A stretch of DNA of 64,000 nucleotides from positions 501,546 through 565,545 of the forward strand of contig NZ_MQVX01000001.1 in the NCBI RefSeq assembly GCF_002954325.1. Direction: 5' to 3'. The notes beneath the pieces were generated by a model. It was given only the letters and a program-made list of their open reading frames with translations, made no database searches and was not told where the DNA came from. Each line of letters begins with the position of its first letter. Within the stretch, counting starts at the first letter, position 1. The stretch comes from Aureicoccus marinus. GTDB lineage: Bacteria > Bacteroidota > Bacteroidia > Flavobacteriales > Flavobacteriaceae. Both the position numbers and the translations under genes were made by a program. Below are positions 1 to 10,269 of the stretch, one piece after another.

Positions 1-464
1 TACCTAGAAGTTGAGAGTTGAACCTATTAAAGCCTTAATAGGGAACTTGGAGGATATTAATGCTCTTAGGTTGTGGCAACAATTGAATCGGCATATAGAA
101 CTTAGTATGAATCAAGAAAAATTTAAATCCTCCTATACAATAGAACTTTTGTTATGAATACGAACTTATACCCTCTTTAATTTCACCTATACAAAACCCA
201 TACATTGCAAGGTAAAAATAGAAATCACCACCTGAACAAGCCGCTATGACTAGCTTTGAGAAGGATGCTGTTTTTTGTGTTCAACTTTTTTCTCATATGC
301 ATGTAGTAGAAATGTCAAGTTCTTTTTTTTGGCGATTGGCGCCCTTTTAAAATAAATTAGTGGACAAGGTTGAAAATTGCATAAATGACAGTTTTTAGAC
401 CGTTTTTTTTTCAAATTCACAGCAGCAAGGTTTTGCTGTTCCAGATTAACCAAGATCATCATTT
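1..464. other. Intergenic region upstream of the beta-glucan operon
   Basis: No gene can be supported here. The stretch is AT-rich and the longest open frames are short and low in complexity. A TAGCTTTG octamer at 251-258 fits the Bacteroidota -7 box and faces the operon, but there is no TTG at the expected -33 distance and the leader would be about 200 nt. It is only a weak promoter candidate. The gene preceding this window may end to the left of base 1. Confidence 0.5.
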
Positions 465-3400
465 ATGATAACACCACTGAACAAAAAAGTTCAATTGGAT
501 GCTTTAGAAATTCAAGGAGAAACCTTTTATAAAATAGAAAACTACGATGCCATGAATCCCTTCTTCATGAGTATTGTTAGTGATACCAATCACTGGTTAT
601 TCATTTCAAGTAACGGTGGTCTTACAGCGGGAAGAAAAAATAGTGATTATTCTCTTTTTCCGTACTACACTGAGGACAAGCTCAGGGATAATTCAGAAGT
701 CTCAGGAAGTAAAACCATTGTAAGAATAAAAAGTCAGGGCAAGCACCTGGTTTGGGAGCCTTTTTCCAATTCCTATAGGGGCGTTTATGGCTATACGCGT
801 AATCTCTATAAGAGTGAAATAGGGAATAAGTTGATTTTCCAGGAAGTGAATCACGATCTGGATTTAACCTTTGAATGCGAGTGGAATTCAAGCGCACAAT
901 TTGGTTTTGTTCGCAAGGCTCGTATTATCAATTCTGGTTCTGAGTCAAGAACGATTGACTTATTGGATGGTATTCAGAATATTTTACCCTATGGAGTAGG
1001 GCCTGAATTGCAGAATACATACAGCAATCTAGTAGATGCCTACAAGAAGAGCGAATTGATGAAAGATTCAGGTTTGGGGATCTACGCTTTAAGCGCCATT
1101 ATAGTGGATAGAGCGGAGCCAAGTGAGGCATTAAAAGCGAATACGGTTTGGTCTTCAGGTCTGGACGGATGTCGTTACCTCATTTCGAGCTTACAGTTGG
1201 ATCAATTTAGAGAAGGGTTTGAAATTAAAACTGAAGAGGATGTCCGTGCAGAAAGAGGAGCCTATTTTCAGGTTGCTCAAGTGGAGTTAAGTGCTGGTGG
1301 AACAGAGAATTGGATGCAAGTAGCCAATGTTAACGCAGGACCATCTCAAGTGGCAAACCTGCATCACCAGTTACTTAAGGGGCAACCAAGCCAATCTGAG
1401 GTTTTTGAGAATATTGAGAAAGGAAGTAAGTCACTCTCAGAATTGGTCGCCAGTGCAGATGGGATTCAGTGTTCTGCGGATTCTAGAAGAGTAAGTCGCC
1501 ATTTTGCCAATTCCATGTTCAACATTATGAGAGGTGGGGTGTTCGATAACTCTTACGCGGTTGAAAAGTCAGATTTTCTGCCTTATCTCCAAAAAGCGAG
1601 CCGTTTCCTTTACCAAGAATTCAAGAACGACCTTAATAAATTGCCTGAAGAAACAACCATTTCTGATGTTAGGGCTTGGGCACAGAGTACAGGTAATGAT
1701 GATCTTATTCGATTGGCCGGAGAGTACCTTCCTTTAAAGTTCAGTAGAAGACACGGTGACCCGAGTCGACCTTGGAACCGGTTTTCGATAAATACTCAAA
1801 GCGAAAAAGACGGGTCCAAGATTTTGGATTATCAGGGTAATTGGCGAGATATATTCCAGAATTGGGAGGCCTTAGCTTTCTCCTTTCCAGAATTTATCGA
1901 CGGAATGATTTACAAGTTCTTTAATGCCACAACTTTTGATGGTTACAATCCTTACCGTGTAACCAAGGATGGGTTTGATTGGGAGATTATCGAACCTAAT
2001 GATCCCTGGTCTTATATTGGTTATTGGGGTGATCACCAGATTATTTACCTCCTTAAGTTTTTGGAATTCAGTGAAGATTTTTTCCCTGGAACACTCCAGA
2101 ACAGTTTGAATAACTCCTGTTTCGTCTACGCACATGTCCCTTATAAGATCAAGGAGTACAAGGAAATTGTTCGCAACCCAAAGGACACCATTTTATTTGA
2201 TGAAGAGGCCGATACAAAAATTAGAAAGCGAAGAGATGAAATAGGTGCTGATGGAGCACTTTTACAATCGCAAAGCGGAAGTTTGCATCGAGTTAATTTA
2301 ACCGAAAAGCTTCTGGCAACTTTCTTGGCAAAGTGTTCCAACTTAGTACCTGAAGGAGGTATTTGGATGAATACCCAAAGACCGGAGTGGAATGACGCAA
2401 ACAATGCCTTAGTGGGTAATGGTTTGTCCATGGTAACGTTGTATTACTTGCGAAGATTTGCTCAGTTTATGAGTAAAATGCTTGCAGGTTTGGAAGGGCA
2501 GTTTGTCGATATTTCAGTGGAGTTATTGCAATTCTATCAAGGTGTGGAAAACACTTTAAGCGCTGCAGGTATTGTTTCTGGAAGCCGAGTAAGTAATGAG
2601 CAACGCAGAACCATAATGGATGGTTTAGGTGAAGCAGCTTCTGAATTCAGAGCAGGAATTTATGCGAATGGATTTAGCGGAGCTAAAGCGTCTTTAGGAT
2701 TAGGGCAAATCCAGAATTTTTGTGCTCTTGTCGTCGATATTCTCGATCAATCTATAGAGGCCAATAAGCGCCAGGATGGATTGTACCACGCTTACAATTT
2801 GATCACTTTAAGCGAGAATTCGGCCGAAGTCTCCTACCTCAGCGAAATGCTTGAGGGGCAGGTAGCTGTATTGAGTTCGGGATATCTTCAACCAGAAGAA
2901 TCCTTGGCCGTTCTCGACGCTTTAAAAGGCAGTTCTCTGTTCAGGGAAGATCAGTATTCCTACATACTCTATCCGAATAAAAATCTTGCTCGTTTTCTGG
3001 ATAAGAATACTTTACCGAGCGGGGCGGTTGAGGCCAATCCTCTTTTGTCAAAATTGATAGCAGATGGCAATACCGAATTGGTAAATCGGGATGCTCAAGG
3101 AGAGGATCACTTTAATGGGGATTTCAATAATGCGGACAGTGTTGATCTTGCAATGAGCCAATTGCCAGAGAAGTACTCAGAACTTGTTAAAAAACAACGT
3201 GAAGCTGTTCTCGTTCTGTTTGAAGAAGTCTTTAATCACAAAGCCTTTACCGGGCGTTCAGGAACCTTTTTTGGTTATGAAGGCTTAGGGTCCATCTATT
3301 GGCATATGGTATCCAAACTTTTGTTGGCGGCGCAGGAATGTTGTTATGCGGCCTATAAAAAAGAGGGGAATAGTGAGGTCACCAGTCGTCTAATCGATCA

Positions 3401-3881
3401 TTACTATGAAATTCTTGCCGGAATTGGTGCTGACAAATCTCCCGAACTCTATGGAGCCTTCCCGACCGATCCCTACTCTCATACCCCCTCACATCGAGGG
3501 GCTCAACAACCAGGAATGACAGGACAGGTGAAAGAAGATGTGATTGCCAGGTTTGGTGAGCTTGGAGTTGATGTTAAGGAAGGACGTGTTTCTTTTGATC
3601 CTTATTTGCTCAACCGAAAGGAGCTTTTGCAGGAAGCCAGAGAGTTTTCCTATTACACCAAGGACCATGGTAAAGCATCCATAAATATTCCCGCAAATGC
3701 AATGGCCTTTACCCTGTGTCAAGTGCCGGTTGTATACCATTTCGGAAAGTCAAGTGAAATACGAATTGAAAAAGAAAGCGGAGAGTCCGTCAAATTGGAG
3801 GGCAATCGACTGAATTCCGACTTGAGTAAAGAGCTCTTTGGCCGAGGAGGAATCAAAAAAATCGAAGTTAATTTTTCGTAA
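465..3881 (+). CDS. GH149-type beta-1,3-glucan phosphorylase
   Basis: Predicted cytoplasmic enzyme that phosphorolyses beta-1,3-gluco-oligosaccharides (laminarin products) to glucose 1-phosphate. The 1138-aa length and the absence of a signal peptide fit family GH149, whose members are about 1100 aa and related to GH94 phosphorylases. The clearest hallmark is PEWNDANNAL at residues 640-649, equivalent to the WND motif of GH94-like inverting phosphorylases, which makes Asp644 the likely general acid. A loop starting SHTPSHRGAQQPG at residue 1005 looks like a phosphate-binding segment (inference). It is the first gene of a co-directional glucan operon, 16 bp before a GH17 gene. A GH94 enzyme acting on another beta-linkage is the main alternative, but length and neighbours favour GH149. 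Confidence 0.8.
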   Translation: MITPLNKKVQLDALEIQGETFYKIENYDAMNPFFMSIVSDTNHWLFISSNGGLTAGRKNSDYSLFPYYTEDKLRDNSEVSGSKTIVRIKSQGKHLVWEPFSNSYRGVYGYTRNLYKSEIGNKLIFQEVNHDLDLTFECEWNSSAQFGFVRKARIINSGSESRTIDLLDGIQNILPYGVGPELQNTYSNLVDAYKKSELMKDSGLGIYALSAIIVDRAEPSEALKANTVWSSGLDGCRYLISSLQLDQFREGFEIKTEEDVRAERGAYFQVAQVELSAGGTENWMQVANVNAGPSQVANLHHQLLKGQPSQSEVFENIEKGSKSLSELVASADGIQCSADSRRVSRHFANSMFNIMRGGVFDNSYAVEKSDFLPYLQKASRFLYQEFKNDLNKLPEETTISDVRAWAQSTGNDDLIRLAGEYLPLKFSRRHGDPSRPWNRFSINTQSEKDGSKILDYQGNWRDIFQNWEALAFSFPEFIDGMIYKFFNATTFDGYNPYRVTKDGFDWEIIEPNDPWSYIGYWGDHQIIYLLKFLEFSEDFFPGTLQNSLNNSCFVYAHVPYKIKEYKEIVRNPKDTILFDEEADTKIRKRRDEIGADGALLQSQSGSLHRVNLTEKLLATFLAKCSNLVPEGGIWMNTQRPEWNDANNALVGNGLSMVTLYYLRRFAQFMSKMLAGLEGQFVDISVELLQFYQGVENTLSAAGIVSGSRVSNEQRRTIMDGLGEAASEFRAGIYANGFSGAKASLGLGQIQNFCALVVDILDQSIEANKRQDGLYHAYNLITLSENSAEVSYLSEMLEGQVAVLSSGYLQPEESLAVLDALKGSSLFREDQYSYILYPNKNLARFLDKNTLPSGAVEANPLLSKLIADGNTELVNRDAQGEDHFNGDFNNADSVDLAMSQLPEKYSELVKKQREAVLVLFEEVFNHKAFTGRSGTFFGYEGLGSIYWHMVSKLLLAAQECCYAAYKKEGNSEVTSRLIDHYYEILAGIGADKSPELYGAFPTDPYSHTPSHRGAQQPGMTGQVKEDVIARFGELGVDVKEGRVSFDPYLLNRKELLQEAREFSYYTKDHGKASINIPANAMAFTLCQVPVVYHFGKSSEIRIEKESGESVKLEGNRLNSDLSKELFGRGGIKKIEVNFS

Positions 3882-3897
3882 TACATAGAATTTCAGA

Positions 3898-5165
3898 ATG
3901 AAATGGACAGTTCGATTCTTATTAATAAATAGTTTACTCATGTTTGGTTGGGCTTGCAAAAAGAAAGAAGTAATTGAAACTATTCCCTGGATAAATCTGC
4001 GGAAGAGATCCTTGGGAATCCGGACTACCTTGCCATTTCTTATGGTGGTTACAGGCAAAACACCCGAGATATTCAACCGACGGTTGATGAACTTAAGGAA
4101 GATATGCTGATCCTTAAGGCTATGGGGGTAGGGATGTTACGTACCTACAATACTCATTTTGAACAGGCAGGGAATATACTCCAGGCCATTCGGGAATTAA
4201 AGAATGAGGACCCGCAGTTCGAAATGTATGTGATGCTTGGAATATGGATCAATTGCGAAAATGCTTTTACTGGTGTTCCCAACCACGATAATCAAGATAT
4301 AATTTCCAATACAGCGGAGGTAGATCGTGCCGTTGAGTTGGCTAAGACCTACCCCGACATAGTTAAGGTTTTAGCCGTCGGAAACGAAGCGATGGTGAAA
4401 TGGGCAGCCAGTTATTTTGTGCAGCCCGGTGTCATTCTGGGTTGGGTGAAGTACTTGCAAGATTTAAAAGTTCAGGGTGTCCTTGATCGCAATCTCTGGA
4501 TCACCTCTTCTGATAATTTCGCCTCTTGGGGCGGTGGGGGTCAGGAATACCACGTCGATGCTTTGAATCAGCTTTGGGAAGCAGTCGATTACGTATCGAT
4601 GCACACTTATCCCATGCACGATACCCATTACAATCCTTCCTTTTGGGGAATGCTTCCCGACGAGCAAGTTCAGGAGAAGAAGGTGAAAATTGAAGTGGCT
4701 ATGGAAAGGGCTCTGTCGTATGCCCAGGCGCAATACGATAGTGTGGTCGCCTACGGAAAACACATTGGTGTTAACAAGCCCATTCATATTGGCGAGACGG
4801 GCTGGGCGACTTCTTCAAATGGATTCTATGGTGAAACGGGGTCCAAAGCTACTGATGAGTACAAGGAGGGTCTTTACCACCGTATGATGCGGGAATGGAC
4901 CAATAAAAATAATATCAGCTGCTTCTTTTTTGAGGCTTTTGATGAAAATTGGAAAGACGCGCTCAATCCGGGAGGATCTGAGAATCACTTTGGACTTATC
5001 ACCATAGATGGTACAGTGAAATACGCCCTTTGGGATTTGGTGGATCAAGGCGCTTTTGAAGGTATTTCACGGGGAGGTAATCCTTTGAAAAAATCATGGG
5101 GAGGAAATTTGGATTCACTCTTGAGTAATACTGAGGTTCCACCATTAAATGAAAGAATTGATTAA
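3898..5165 (+). pseudogene. GH17 beta-1,3-glucanase-like lipoprotein, apparent frameshift
   Basis: The 5' part (from ATG 3898) encodes a lipoprotein signal peptide, MKWTVRFLL...FGWAC, with lipid-attachable Cys followed by KKK. The GH17 body lies in another frame, beginning near 3990 (DKSAEEILGNPDYLAISYGG) and running to 5165. The shift falls around 3985-3987, where CCC would need one more C to give I-P-L-D-K-S in one frame. The body carries the GH17 catalytic pair: the VGNEAM glutamate (codon 4386-4388) as acid/base and the HIGETGW glutamate (codon 4794-4796) as nucleophile. If intact it would be a membrane-anchored beta-1,3-glucanase or transglycosylase. A downstream ATG at 4104 would drop both the signal and the first barrel strand, so it is unlikely to be the true start. 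Either a recent mutation or a sequencing indel. Confidence 0.75.
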
Positions 5166-5171
5166 GTGTTT

Positions 5172-6212
5172 ATGAAAATGAAATTAAACTTCTTTTCATG
5201 GTCATTTGCTGTAATAATGGTATTCATTATTGCGGGTAGTTGGTTGAATTCATGCAAGAGTTTACCGGTTGCAAATGCTATCAAAACAGAAGGAAGACAA
5301 TTGCTGGTTAATAATCAACCCTTCTTTATCAAGGGGATCTGTTATCATCCTGTTCCTCCAAACAAAACAAAGAGGTCTTTTGATCGTATTGAAGAAGACC
5401 TGGACCTCATGTTAAAAGCTGGGATCAATACCATTCGGGTTTATGAACCTATCCAGGAAAAAGAGGTCATGGATTTAATTGCTGAAAAGGGACTCTTTGT
5501 GATTGTAGGCTTTGGTTATAATCAAGGTGGACAATTTGACGTGCTTTCTGGAACTTATCTCGATTATGTGCGCTCCTACAAGAATCACCCGGCTGTTCTT
5601 CTTTGGGAATTGGGTAATGAGTACAATTATCATCCGGAATGGTTCTCGGGAGACATAAAAAACTGGTACAGAGCTATGAATGAAGCTGCCAAGGCCATTC
5701 ATGCAGAAGATCCTGCACATCCTGTTACAACGGCTCATGGAGAATTACCTGACAAGCTCGCTTTGGCCATGGGAACCGAAATTGATATTTGGGGAATGAA
5801 TGTATATCGATGGGACAAACCAGGCCCCATTTTTGATCAATGGAAGCAAATAAGTACTAAACCGATGTACCTCTCGGAAGCAGGAGGAGATAGCTATATG
5901 ACCTACGGAAGTCATGGTTATGACCAAGGGCCTAATCAAAAAGCTCAGGCAGACGCTAATGCCAATATTCTGAAGGCCATATTTGCTAGAAAAGATATTG
6001 GTTCCGGTGTAGCCTTGTTTTCTTACACCGATGGCTGGTGGAAGGCCGGCAACCCAGATAAACAGGATCCCGGAGGATTTGCCCCTAACAGCAGCGGAGT
6101 ACCTTATGACAGAACTGCCAATGAGGAGTATTGGGGAATTGTTGATCTAAACCGGAAGCAGAAAGAAGCCTTTCAGGTGGTGAAAAAATACTACACAGAT
6201 GAAATTGATTAA
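5172..6212 (+). CDS. Clan GH-A glycoside hydrolase lipoprotein (GH2/GH5-like barrel)
   Basis: Secreted lipoprotein with a single TIM-barrel domain. The signal peptide ends in a lipobox (WLNSC), then comes the strand IKGICYHPVP typical of GH2 and GH5 barrels. Catalytic glutamates are visible in WELGNEYN (Glu150, acid/base) and YLSEAGGDS (Glu236, nucleophile), numbered from ATG 5172. A GTG at 5166 would add two residues. The product is about 346 aa and lacks the beta-sandwich domains of full GH2 enzymes, so annotation pipelines would probably call it a GH2 TIM-barrel-domain protein. Its place between a GH17 and a GH30 gene suggests beta-glucan side-chain or oligosaccharide cleavage, but I cannot fix the linkage. 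Its 3' end overlaps the next gene by 14 bp, indicating translational coupling. Confidence 0.75.
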   Translation: MKMKLNFFSWSFAVIMVFIIAGSWLNSCKSLPVANAIKTEGRQLLVNNQPFFIKGICYHPVPPNKTKRSFDRIEEDLDLMLKAGINTIRVYEPIQEKEVMDLIAEKGLFVIVGFGYNQGGQFDVLSGTYLDYVRSYKNHPAVLLWELGNEYNYHPEWFSGDIKNWYRAMNEAAKAIHAEDPAHPVTTAHGELPDKLALAMGTEIDIWGMNVYRWDKPGPIFDQWKQISTKPMYLSEAGGDSYMTYGSHGYDQGPNQKAQADANANILKAIFARKDIGSGVALFSYTDGWWKAGNPDKQDPGGFAPNSSGVPYDRTANEEYWGIVDLNRKQKEAFQVVKKYYTDEID

Positions 6213-7731
6213 AACCAATCTCTTATGGCTAGGTCTTTTAACCGTGGTTATTCTTGGAGGGTGCGGAACAAATATCTCCGAAATGAAGGTTGAGGTTTTT
6301 GAAACATCAGCTTCGGGCAATAGTCTAAGCAAAAGAACCAATTTTAGTCCATCAGCAGATCGTACTGCCATCCGTATTTCTATTCAACCAGAAGAAAAAT
6401 TTCAAGAGATAACAGGTTTCGGAGGAGCATTTACTGAAGCCTCGGCTCATCTATTGAATCAAATGAGCCAAGACAAAAGAGATGAAATAATGGAAGCTTA
6501 CTTCGGTGAGAGTGGGGCGCGTTATTCTCTTACCCGTACACACATGAACTCTTGCGATTTTTCACTTTCGAACTATTCGTATGCAGAAGTTCCGGGAGAT
6601 ACCGAATTGTCACATTTCAGTATAGAGCCGGATTTGGATGATTTAATCCCCATGATTAAATCGGCTCAAGAGGTTTCAAAGGAAGGGTTTAGAATATTAG
6701 CTTCTCCTTGGACTGCTCCTCCTTGGATGAAAGACAACAACGCCTATGTAGGGGGTAAATTATTACCTGAAAACCACAACTCCTGGGCTCTATTTTTTTC
6801 GAAATACATCAAGGCCTATCAAGAGCAGGGTATTCCCATTTGGGGCGTGACGGTAGAGAATGAGCCTTTAGGAAACGGAAACAATTGGGAGAGTATGCAC
6901 TACACCCCAAAGGAGATGACGGATTTTGTACGGGATTATCTAGGACCCAAATTGAAAACAGATGGATTCGGAGAAGTCAAAATTCTCGGATATGATCAAA
7001 ACCGCGAGCACCTAAACGAGTGGATAGACGCCATGTACAATTCCGAAGAAAATGCCCAATATTTTGATGGAACCGCAATTCACTGGTATGCCAGCACCTA
7101 TGAGGTGTTCCCTGATGCCTTGCAATATGCGCACAAAAAGGCCCCTGGACAACATTTGATTCAATCGGAAGCTTGCGTAGACGCAGAAATTCCTCATTGG
7201 CAAGAAGATGCTTGGTATTGGGAAAAGGAAGCCACAGACTGGGGTTTTGATTGGGCCTTGGAAAAAGACAAACACCTGCACCCTAAATATGTACCGGTTT
7301 ACCGCTACGCGAGAGATATTATCGGATGTTTGAACAATTGGGTTGATGGTTGGATTGATTGGAATATGGTCCTTGATAGACAAGGAGGGCCCAACTGGTT
7401 TAAAAATTGGTGCGTCGCGCCGGTGATTGTGGATCCGGAGCAGAACCAGGTCTATTATACTCCGCTTTTTTATACCCTCAGCCATTTTAGCCGGTACATC
7501 CGCCCAGGAGCATACAGGGTCGGATTTGAGGTGTCGGAGTCTGACTTAGAAGTTACCGCTGCTGAGAATCCGGATGGTTCTTTAATTGTAGTGCTCTTTA
7601 ATTCTACGGAACAGTCCAGGTCTTATAGTCTGGAAATTGACGACTCTTTGTTTAGCGGCGATATTAGCGGACAGGCAATACAGACCTTGGTGGTTAAAAG
7701 AACGTCCTTGATTAAAAAGCAGGACGGATAA
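6199..7731 (+). CDS. GH30 family glycosidase lipoprotein (beta-1,6-/beta-1,3-glucan processing)
   Basis: Glucosylceramidase-like GH30 enzyme, likely anchored to the membrane. The N terminus ends in lipobox ILGGC. GH30 landmarks follow in order: ITGFGGAFTEASA, LASPWTAPPWMK, the acid/base motif TVENEPLG with Glu222, and the nucleophile motif LIQSEAC with Glu324. The C-terminal region forms the usual beta-sandwich side domain with PDGSLIVVLFN. At 510 aa the gene is full length. Bacterial GH30 enzymes in laminarin loci often remove beta-1,6-linked glucosyl branches, which would fit its neighbours, but that substrate is inferred from context. The start overlaps the preceding gene, and the symporter gene follows after 11 bp. 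Confidence 0.88.
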   Translation: MKLIKTNLLWLGLLTVVILGGCGTNISEMKVEVFETSASGNSLSKRTNFSPSADRTAIRISIQPEEKFQEITGFGGAFTEASAHLLNQMSQDKRDEIMEAYFGESGARYSLTRTHMNSCDFSLSNYSYAEVPGDTELSHFSIEPDLDDLIPMIKSAQEVSKEGFRILASPWTAPPWMKDNNAYVGGKLLPENHNSWALFFSKYIKAYQEQGIPIWGVTVENEPLGNGNNWESMHYTPKEMTDFVRDYLGPKLKTDGFGEVKILGYDQNREHLNEWIDAMYNSEENAQYFDGTAIHWYASTYEVFPDALQYAHKKAPGQHLIQSEACVDAEIPHWQEDAWYWEKEATDWGFDWALEKDKHLHPKYVPVYRYARDIIGCLNNWVDGWIDWNMVLDRQGGPNWFKNWCVAPVIVDPEQNQVYYTPLFYTLSHFSRYIRPGAYRVGFEVSESDLEVTAAENPDGSLIVVLFNSTEQSRSYSLEIDDSLFSGDISGQAIQTLVVKRTSLIKKQDG

Positions 7732-7742
7732 AAAAAATAGGG

Positions 7743-9305
7743 ATGGGTAAATCAAAAACCGCTTCAAGAGATCGGGTAAGTTTAGTTCAAAAAGCAGCAT
7801 TTGGTTCGGGTCATTTAGTGAACAACCTGTTGCCGGGTGCCCTGAGCTTTTTTATGTTTTTCCTGTTGACGGCCTTTGGAATGGATCCGGTCAAGGCAGG
7901 ATTATTGGGTGCCCTCCCGAGGGTATTCGATGCCCTTACAGATCCCATAATGGGCTTTATATCGGATAATACGACTTCTAGATGGGGCCGTAGAAGACCC
8001 TATATTTTTATTGGAGCTATCCTTAGTGGGGTGCTTTTTGCCATATTATGGCAATTAGATGAAAATAATTCTCCCGATTACAATTTTTGGTACTTTCTGA
8101 TTGTCTCTATGATTTACCTCATAGGGAATACCATGTTCTCGACTCCCCTGATTGGGTTGGGGTATGAGATGACCTCTGACTACAACGAAAGAACACGGTT
8201 GATGGCCTTTTCACAGACGGTAGGGCAAATAGCCTGGATGATAGTCCCCTGGTTCTGGGTTATTATCGCGGATCCTGATATTTTTCCATCCCAGGCAGAA
8301 GGTGTACGAACCATGTCTCTTTATGTTGCAGGTGCCTGCATTATTTTGGGAGTTTTGCCGGCTATTTTTTGTAGAGGTATTGATTCCTCTAAAATGGAAA
8401 ATCGAAAAGAGATCTCGTTCCGGACCCTTTTCACAAACTTATTTGATTTGTTCAGAGGGATTGCACAGGTGGCTAAGAACAAGGAATTTGTCCGACTTTG
8501 TGGAGCGACATTCTTGGTTTTTAATGGTTTTCAACTCGTTGCTTCTTTCGCAACCTTTATTATCGTATTCTCTATGTACAACGGAGATTATGGGGCCGCG
8601 AATCCTTGGCCGGGATGGTTCGCAACCATACAGGCTATATTAACAGCCTTCATCGTTATTCCTATTATTTCTTGGATGGCCAACCGTTGGGGTAAAAAGA
8701 AGGCTTTTGTGATCTCTACCTTAATTTCTGTTGTTGGTTATGGAATGAAATGGTGGGGATTTGATTCTGCAGCCAACGCGCGTTTTAATGAAACATCTCT
8801 AGGGAAGTCGCTCAATTCTGCTGTGGGATCAGTATTTGAATACTTGAATCCCTTTTTGGATTCGATGAATATGTCTTGGTTTAGTATAGACACCTCTGCT
8901 GGAGGGCCCTGGTTGATATTTTTGCCTTTGCCCTTAATGGCATTTGGTATTGGAGGGTTATTTACCCTTATGATGAGTATGACTGCTGATGTATGTGACC
9001 TGGATGAGTTGAAGAATGGTATGCCCAGAAAAGAAGGTACCTTCGGTGCAATTTACTGGTGGATGGTTAAGCTCGGCCAAGGATTGGCACTTATATTAAG
9101 TGGGCTAGTTCTCAAGTTTGTTGGATTCGATCAAAATATTACGGTTCAAGCAGAAGAGACCATGATCAATTTGCGTATAGCGGATATTATTATCCCTATA
9201 GCAACTGCGCTTTTGGCGATCTGGGTCATGTATAAATACGGGCTCTCAGAAAGGAAAGCCAAAGAAATCAAAGCTACCTTGGTAGAAAGAAGAGGAGAAT
9301 TATAA
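7743..9305 (+). CDS. GPH-family sodium/sugar symporter (MFS)
   Basis: Inner-membrane transporter of the glycoside-pentoside-hexuronide (MelB-like) group within the MFS fold. About 12 hydrophobic segments are visible. The characteristic loop after helix 2 reads RVFDALTDPIMGFISDNTTSRWGRRRPYI, with the Asp pair used for cation binding in this family. At 520 aa it is slightly longer than MelB because of an insertion near residues 330-390. Sitting among beta-glucan hydrolases, it most likely imports glucose, laminaribiose or short beta-1,3-gluco-oligosaccharides that feed the cytoplasmic phosphorylase. A paralogue lies at 21610-23040. Confidence 0.85.
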   Translation: MGKSKTASRDRVSLVQKAAFGSGHLVNNLLPGALSFFMFFLLTAFGMDPVKAGLLGALPRVFDALTDPIMGFISDNTTSRWGRRRPYIFIGAILSGVLFAILWQLDENNSPDYNFWYFLIVSMIYLIGNTMFSTPLIGLGYEMTSDYNERTRLMAFSQTVGQIAWMIVPWFWVIIADPDIFPSQAEGVRTMSLYVAGACIILGVLPAIFCRGIDSSKMENRKEISFRTLFTNLFDLFRGIAQVAKNKEFVRLCGATFLVFNGFQLVASFATFIIVFSMYNGDYGAANPWPGWFATIQAILTAFIVIPIISWMANRWGKKKAFVISTLISVVGYGMKWWGFDSAANARFNETSLGKSLNSAVGSVFEYLNPFLDSMNMSWFSIDTSAGGPWLIFLPLPLMAFGIGGLFTLMMSMTADVCDLDELKNGMPRKEGTFGAIYWWMVKLGQGLALILSGLVLKFVGFDQNITVQAEETMINLRIADIIIPIATALLAIWVMYKYGLSERKAKEIKATLVERRGEL

Positions 9306-9331
9306 ATAGTTGGAAATAGAAATTATATTAA

Positions 9332-10240
9332 ATGTCTTTTAAAGGAGAACGTACTTTTGACGATAAGTTTAGAGAAGACAAAGTGTTGTCGCTTACCACG
9401 CGAAAGGCTTTGGAGGAGAGGAAGAATCTTAAAAAACGTTTTGGCAGGTTCTGGAAAGAAGGAATACACGGTTTGTGTTTCAGTCCTTATGAAGAAGGAC
9501 AGTCTCCAGGGGATATTATCAGTGAGGAGCAAATTAGAAGAAGAATGGCTCTCATTGCGCCTCACACCGAATGGATCAGGTCGTTTTCGTGCACAGAAGG
9601 CAATGAGCATATTCCACGCATTGCACGTGAGTTTGGATTAAAAACTCTTGTGGGAGCCTGGTTGGGAACCGACGCGGAAATCAACAAGAAAGAAGTACGT
9701 GGCTTGATCGATTTATGTTCTGAGGGAATGGTTGATATCGCTGCGGTGGGGAATGAAGTGCTCTATAGAGGGGATTTATCCCGAGAAGAGCTCCTGGACT
9801 TTATTCATCAGGTAAAAAATAAGGTTGACGTTCCTGTTGGTTATGTTGATGCCTATTATGAGTTCACCGATCATCCGGATATAACGGAGGCATGCGATGT
9901 CCTTCTTGCCAATTGTTACCCTTATTGGGAGGCCTGTCCCTTTGAATACTCTTTACTCTATATGAAAGAGATGTATGCTCAGGCCAAGGCCGCAGCAAAT
10001 GGTAAGCCTGTCATTATATCAGAGACCGGCTGGCCCAGTCAAGGTGCTGGTTTGCATACCGCGCTGCCATCTAAAGAGAATGCAATGGGTTATTACATCA
10101 ACACCCAACAATGGACCAAACAAGACGATATCCCCGTCTTTTACTTCTCTTCCTTTGATGAATCCTGGAAAGTTGGAGCCGAAGGTGATGTCGGAGCTTA
10201 TTGGGGTATTATGGACAAAGAAGAAAAACTGAAGTTCTAA
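9332..10240 (+). CDS. GH17 family beta-1,3-glucan-active enzyme without signal peptide
   Basis: A 302-aa GH17 barrel beginning MSFKGERTFDDKF with no signal peptide, hence predicted cytoplasmic. Acid/base Glu142 lies in AAVGNEVL and nucleophile Glu231 in IISETGWPS, the two GH17 signatures. The region between them (CDVLLANCYPYWE) and the C-terminal FYFSSFDESWK also match the family. It is the last gene of the operon, 26 bp after the symporter, and is followed by a strong terminator. A cytoplasmic GH17 beside a beta-1,3-glucan phosphorylase suggests trimming or rearrangement of imported oligosaccharides. A role in synthesis of an endogenous cyclic or linear glucan is the alternative. Confidence 0.82.
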   Translation: MSFKGERTFDDKFREDKVLSLTTRKALEERKNLKKRFGRFWKEGIHGLCFSPYEEGQSPGDIISEEQIRRRMALIAPHTEWIRSFSCTEGNEHIPRIAREFGLKTLVGAWLGTDAEINKKEVRGLIDLCSEGMVDIAAVGNEVLYRGDLSREELLDFIHQVKNKVDVPVGYVDAYYEFTDHPDITEACDVLLANCYPYWEACPFEYSLLYMKEMYAQAKAAANGKPVIISETGWPSQGAGLHTALPSKENAMGYYINTQQWTKQDDIPVFYFSSFDESWKVGAEGDVGAYWGIMDKEEKLKF

Positions 10241-10269
10241 GGTATTTCGATTTGTCAAAAAGGTATAGG

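Noticed and set aside
250..462. 70-codon open frame on the minus strand before the GH149 gene
   Set aside because: Low-complexity Lys/Asn/Cys-rich translation with no domain; it sits in the AT-rich leader of the operon.
3957..3966. Possible programmed -1 frameshift in the GH17 gene at the AAAAAG run
   Set aside because: The second frame has a TGA at 3975-3977, so a shift at the A run would terminate; the break must lie after 3978, at the CCC run.
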